Positions 41,834-44,038 of a stretch of DNA of 44,038 nucleotides are shown here, in pieces. A program made the position numbers and the translations under genes. The notes under the pieces are model-generated. The model made no database searches. It saw only the letters and a list, made by a program, of their open reading frames with translations, and was not told the DNA's origin. Origin of the DNA: Prevotella sp. (GTDB lineage: Bacteria > Bacteroidota > Bacteroidia > Bacteroidales > Bacteroidaceae). Position 1 is the stretch's first letter; each line of letters opens with the position of its first letter. The stretch lies in the NCBI GenBank assembly GCA_024680755.1, contig JAILBT010000030.1, positions 1 through 44,038 on the forward strand, given 5' to 3'.

Positions 41834-43108
41834 ATGCGCGTACTGATAGTGAACACGTCCGAGACAGCTGGCGGCGCAGCCGTGGCAGCCCGCCGCTTGC
41901 TGGCTGCCCTTCAGCACCACGGTGTCAAGGCCAGTATGCTTGTGCGCGACAAGCAGAGCTCTTCTCCCGCGGTGTTGGCGCTGCCCCATCAGCAGTGGCA
42001 GCAGTGGCATTTCCTTTGGGAGCGGCTGCGTATCTGCCTGGCCCTGCACCTGGACCGCACCCATCTGTTCAAGGTCGATACCGCCACGGGCGGCACCGAC
42101 ATCACGCGCCTCGACGAGTTCCGACAGGCCGACATCGTCCACCTGCACTGGGTCAACCAGGGCATGCTGTCGCTCGGCGACATTGCCCGCATAGTGCGCT
42201 CGGGCAAGCCCGTGGTGTGGACCATGCACGACGCGTGGCCTGCCACCGGCATCTGCCACCTGACGATGGGCTGTCAGCACTTCAAGAGTCGCTGCGGCCA
42301 CTGTCCGCTGCTGCCAGGCGGAGGCTCGGCCACAGACCTCTCTGCCCGCACCTGGCGGCGCAAGCAGGCGCTGTATGCCGACAGCGGCATACACTTCGTG
42401 GCCTGCAGCCGATGGCTCGAGGGCGAGGCACGACAGAGCGCGCTGCTGGCCCATCAGCACCTGACCAGCATACCCAACCCCATCGACACACGCCTCTACA
42501 GCCCCGGCGACGGCAGCGAGCGTCAGCGGCTGGGGCTGCCCGGGGGCAAGCGGCTGCTACTGTTCGTCTCGCAGCGCGTCGATGACATCTACAAAGGCAT
42601 GGACCAGCTGGCCGAGGCCTGCCGCCTGATGGCCGACAGCCACCCCGACACGCGCCAGACGACGGCCCTGCTCATCATGGGCGGACACGCCGAGCAGGTG
42701 GCGGCCACCGGCCGGCTGCCCTACGAGGTCATACCCCTGGGCTATGTCAACGACGAGCGCCGCAAGGTGGACATCTACCGTGCGGCCGATGCCTTCGTGC
42801 TGCCGTCGCTGTCAGAGAACCTGCCCAACACCATCATGGAGGCCATGGCCTGCGGCACGCCCGCCGTAGCGTTCCGCGTGGGCGGCATACCGGAGATGGT
42901 CGAACACCGGCGCACAGGCTATCTGGCACAGCTGCGCTCGGCCGCCGATCTGGCTGCCGGACTGCACCATGTGCTCTACGAGGCAGACCGACAGGCCATG
43001 AGCCGCGCCTGCGTGGCGAAGGTGCAGCACACATGGGGCGAACGGCAGGTGGCACTGCGCTACATCGAGCTGTACAACGAGGCCCTGGCCATGAAACACT
43101 ATCTCTGA
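41834..43108 (+). CDS. GT4-family glycosyltransferase
   Basis: The ATG at 41834 (MRVLIVNTSETAGGAAVAAR) gives 424 residues with a GT-B layout. The N-terminal half has HLHWVNQGMLSL and TMHDAWPATGICH, then a Cys-rich GCQHFKSRCGHCP segment found in a subgroup of these enzymes. The C-terminal donor-binding half has SLSENLPNTIMEAMACGTPA and GGIPEMVEH, including the E-x7-E motif. It likely adds a sugar from a nucleotide donor to a surface polysaccharide or glycolipid. A GT2 gene follows 24 bp later, suggesting a biosynthesis cluster continuing past the window. Confidence 0.93.
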   Translation: MRVLIVNTSETAGGAAVAARRLLAALQHHGVKASMLVRDKQSSSPAVLALPHQQWQQWHFLWERLRICLALHLDRTHLFKVDTATGGTDITRLDEFRQADIVHLHWVNQGMLSLGDIARIVRSGKPVVWTMHDAWPATGICHLTMGCQHFKSRCGHCPLLPGGGSATDLSARTWRRKQALYADSGIHFVACSRWLEGEARQSALLAHQHLTSIPNPIDTRLYSPGDGSERQRLGLPGGKRLLLFVSQRVDDIYKGMDQLAEACRLMADSHPDTRQTTALLIMGGHAEQVAATGRLPYEVIPLGYVNDERRKVDIYRAADAFVLPSLSENLPNTIMEAMACGTPAVAFRVGGIPEMVEHRRTGYLAQLRSAADLAAGLHHVLYEADRQAMSRACVAKVQHTWGERQVALRYIELYNEALAMKHYL

Positions 43109-43132
43109 CACGCCGCATGTAGCACCAAACCA

Positions 43133-43930
43133 ATGATACGCTTCTCCATCATAACCATTACATACAACGCGGCCCACTGCCTGCAGCGCACGCTGGACAG
43201 CGTGCAGCGGCAGACATGGCCCGGCGTGCAGCATGTGATAATCGACGGAGCCTCTGCCGACAGCACGCTGGAGCTGGCCCTGCGGTATAAGTCTGCCAAC
43301 GACGATGACGGGCTGAGCCACCACGCCGTGGTGGTGAAGAGCGAGCCCGACCGCGGCCTCTACGATGCCATGAACAAGGGGCTGAAGCAGGCCGCGGGCG
43401 ACTATGTGCTCTTCCTCAACGCGGGCGACACACTGGCCGCCGACGACACGCTCGAGCAGGTGGTGCACCGCTGCCGACTGCAAGAGTTGCCGTCGGAAGA
43501 GCTGCCGGCCGTGCTCTACGGACTGACCGACCTGACCGACGACGAGGGACGCGTCACAGGGCCACGACGCTTCAACGCCCGGCTCGAGGCATTAGACGAG
43601 CCACTGTCGTGGCGCTCTTTCCGCCACGGCATGCTGGTGTGCCACCAGGCCTTCTTCGCCCGGGCCGACCTGGCACGCGTCACACCCTTCGACCTGCAGT
43701 ATCGCTACTCGGCCGATGTCGATTGGTGCATACGCCTCATGCGCGAGGCCGAGGCGCAGAGCCTGCCCATAGTGGCCGTGGGCATCACCACCGCACACTA
43801 CACCCAAGAGGGGCAGACCACACGCCACCACCGCGAGTCGCTCGCCGAGCGCTTCCGCGTCATGCGCCACCACTACGGACTGCCCACAACGCTGGCCATG
43901 CACCTGTGGTTCTGCGTGAGAAAACATTAA
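43133..43930 (+). CDS. GT2-family glycosyltransferase
   Basis: The 265-residue GT-A-type enzyme starts MIRFSIITITYNAAHCLQRT. It has HVIIDGASADSTLE, SEPDRGLYDAMNKGLKQA and FLNAGDTLAADDTLE (metal and nucleotide-sugar site), and acceptor-side VDWCIRLMREAEAQ. It resembles WcaA-like enzymes for exopolysaccharide, O-antigen or glycoprotein glycan assembly. It shares the transcript of the GT4 gene. Its last codons (AAA CAT TAA) are the start of the 7-bp tandem array that follows. Confidence 0.93.
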   Translation: MIRFSIITITYNAAHCLQRTLDSVQRQTWPGVQHVIIDGASADSTLELALRYKSANDDDGLSHHAVVVKSEPDRGLYDAMNKGLKQAAGDYVLFLNAGDTLAADDTLEQVVHRCRLQELPSEELPAVLYGLTDLTDDEGRVTGPRRFNARLEALDEPLSWRSFRHGMLVCHQAFFARADLARVTPFDLQYRYSADVDWCIRLMREAEAQSLPIVAVGITTAHYTQEGQTTRHHRESLAERFRVMRHHYGLPTTLAMHLWFCVRKH

Positions 43931-44027
43931 ACATTATACATTAAACATTATACATTAAACATTATACATTATACATTAAACATTATACATTAAACATTAT
44001 ACATTATACATTATACATTATACATTC
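43924..44027. repeat. 7-bp tandem array ACATTAA/ACATTAT
   Basis: About fifteen contiguous 7-bp units (ACATTAA or ACATTAT, last one ACATTC) begin inside the final codons of the GT2 gene and run almost to the window end. The two variants alternate at first, then ACATTAT dominates. Confidence 0.92.
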
Positions 44028-44038
44028 ATTAGAAAAGC

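Overview
The window is a chromosomal stretch of a high-GC Bacteroidota genome, most likely Prevotella or a close relative (inferred). The evidence is two SusC/SusD pairs, fasciclin-domain lipoproteins, a BspA-like leucine-rich-repeat surface protein, and many promoters of the Bacteroidota type (-7 box TAnnTTTG, with a TTTG-like -33 box about 19-22 bp upstream). Canonical Shine-Dalgarno sites are largely absent. I saw no tRNA, rRNA, intact insertion sequence or CRISPR array.

Layout. Positions 1-2856 (minus) hold most of a large, comparatively AT-rich BspA-like surface gene that runs off the left edge. It sits behind a leader of about 500 nt that contains an intrinsic terminator, so it is a candidate attenuator. 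Next come an AAA-type ATPase with a nuclease-like C-terminus (3448-4938, minus), an OPT-family peptide transporter (5532-7526, minus) and, divergently, the GTPase gene hflX (7660-9009). Related 22-bp tandem repeats lie on both outer sides of the transporter-hflX pair.

From 9374 to 32713 lies a polysaccharide utilization locus. A monocistronic secreted multidomain protein (9374-12280, own promoter and terminator) is followed by an apparent single 20-kb operon with promoter 12409-12440 and terminator 32677-32713. Gene order is a four-repeat fasciclin lipoprotein, SusC, SusD, two further fasciclin lipoproteins, a second SusC and SusD, a GH28 polygalacturonase and a CE8 pectin methylesterase. The enzymes point to pectin (homogalacturonan). 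The SusCD pairs would import oligosaccharides, and the fasciclin proteins are inferred to be surface glycan-binding or scaffold proteins. A second GH28 gene (38661-40010) and an SGNH/GDSL esterase gene (40071-40751) nearby may assist on rhamnogalacturonan or acetylated pectin. No SusR, HTCS or ECF-sigma regulator gene is visible in the window.

From 32805 onward are housekeeping and envelope genes: a DPM1-like GT2 glycosyltransferase, hpt, a comF-like phosphoribosyltransferase gene, a PurF homologue lacking the usual N-terminal catalytic cysteine, murF, a DUF2461 protein, a GT4 glycosyltransferase and a GT2 glycosyltransferase. Many spacers here contain short tandem arrays or dispersed repeats, and several overlap or touch a gene's stop codon. 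A 51-bp near-palindrome made of two internally compensated hairpins lies in the leader of the DPM1-like gene. I did not find a clearly new defence or mobile system. The strongest candidates for new biology are the structured BspA leader RNA, the fasciclin-rich double-SusCD pectin operon and the repeat and hairpin elements.
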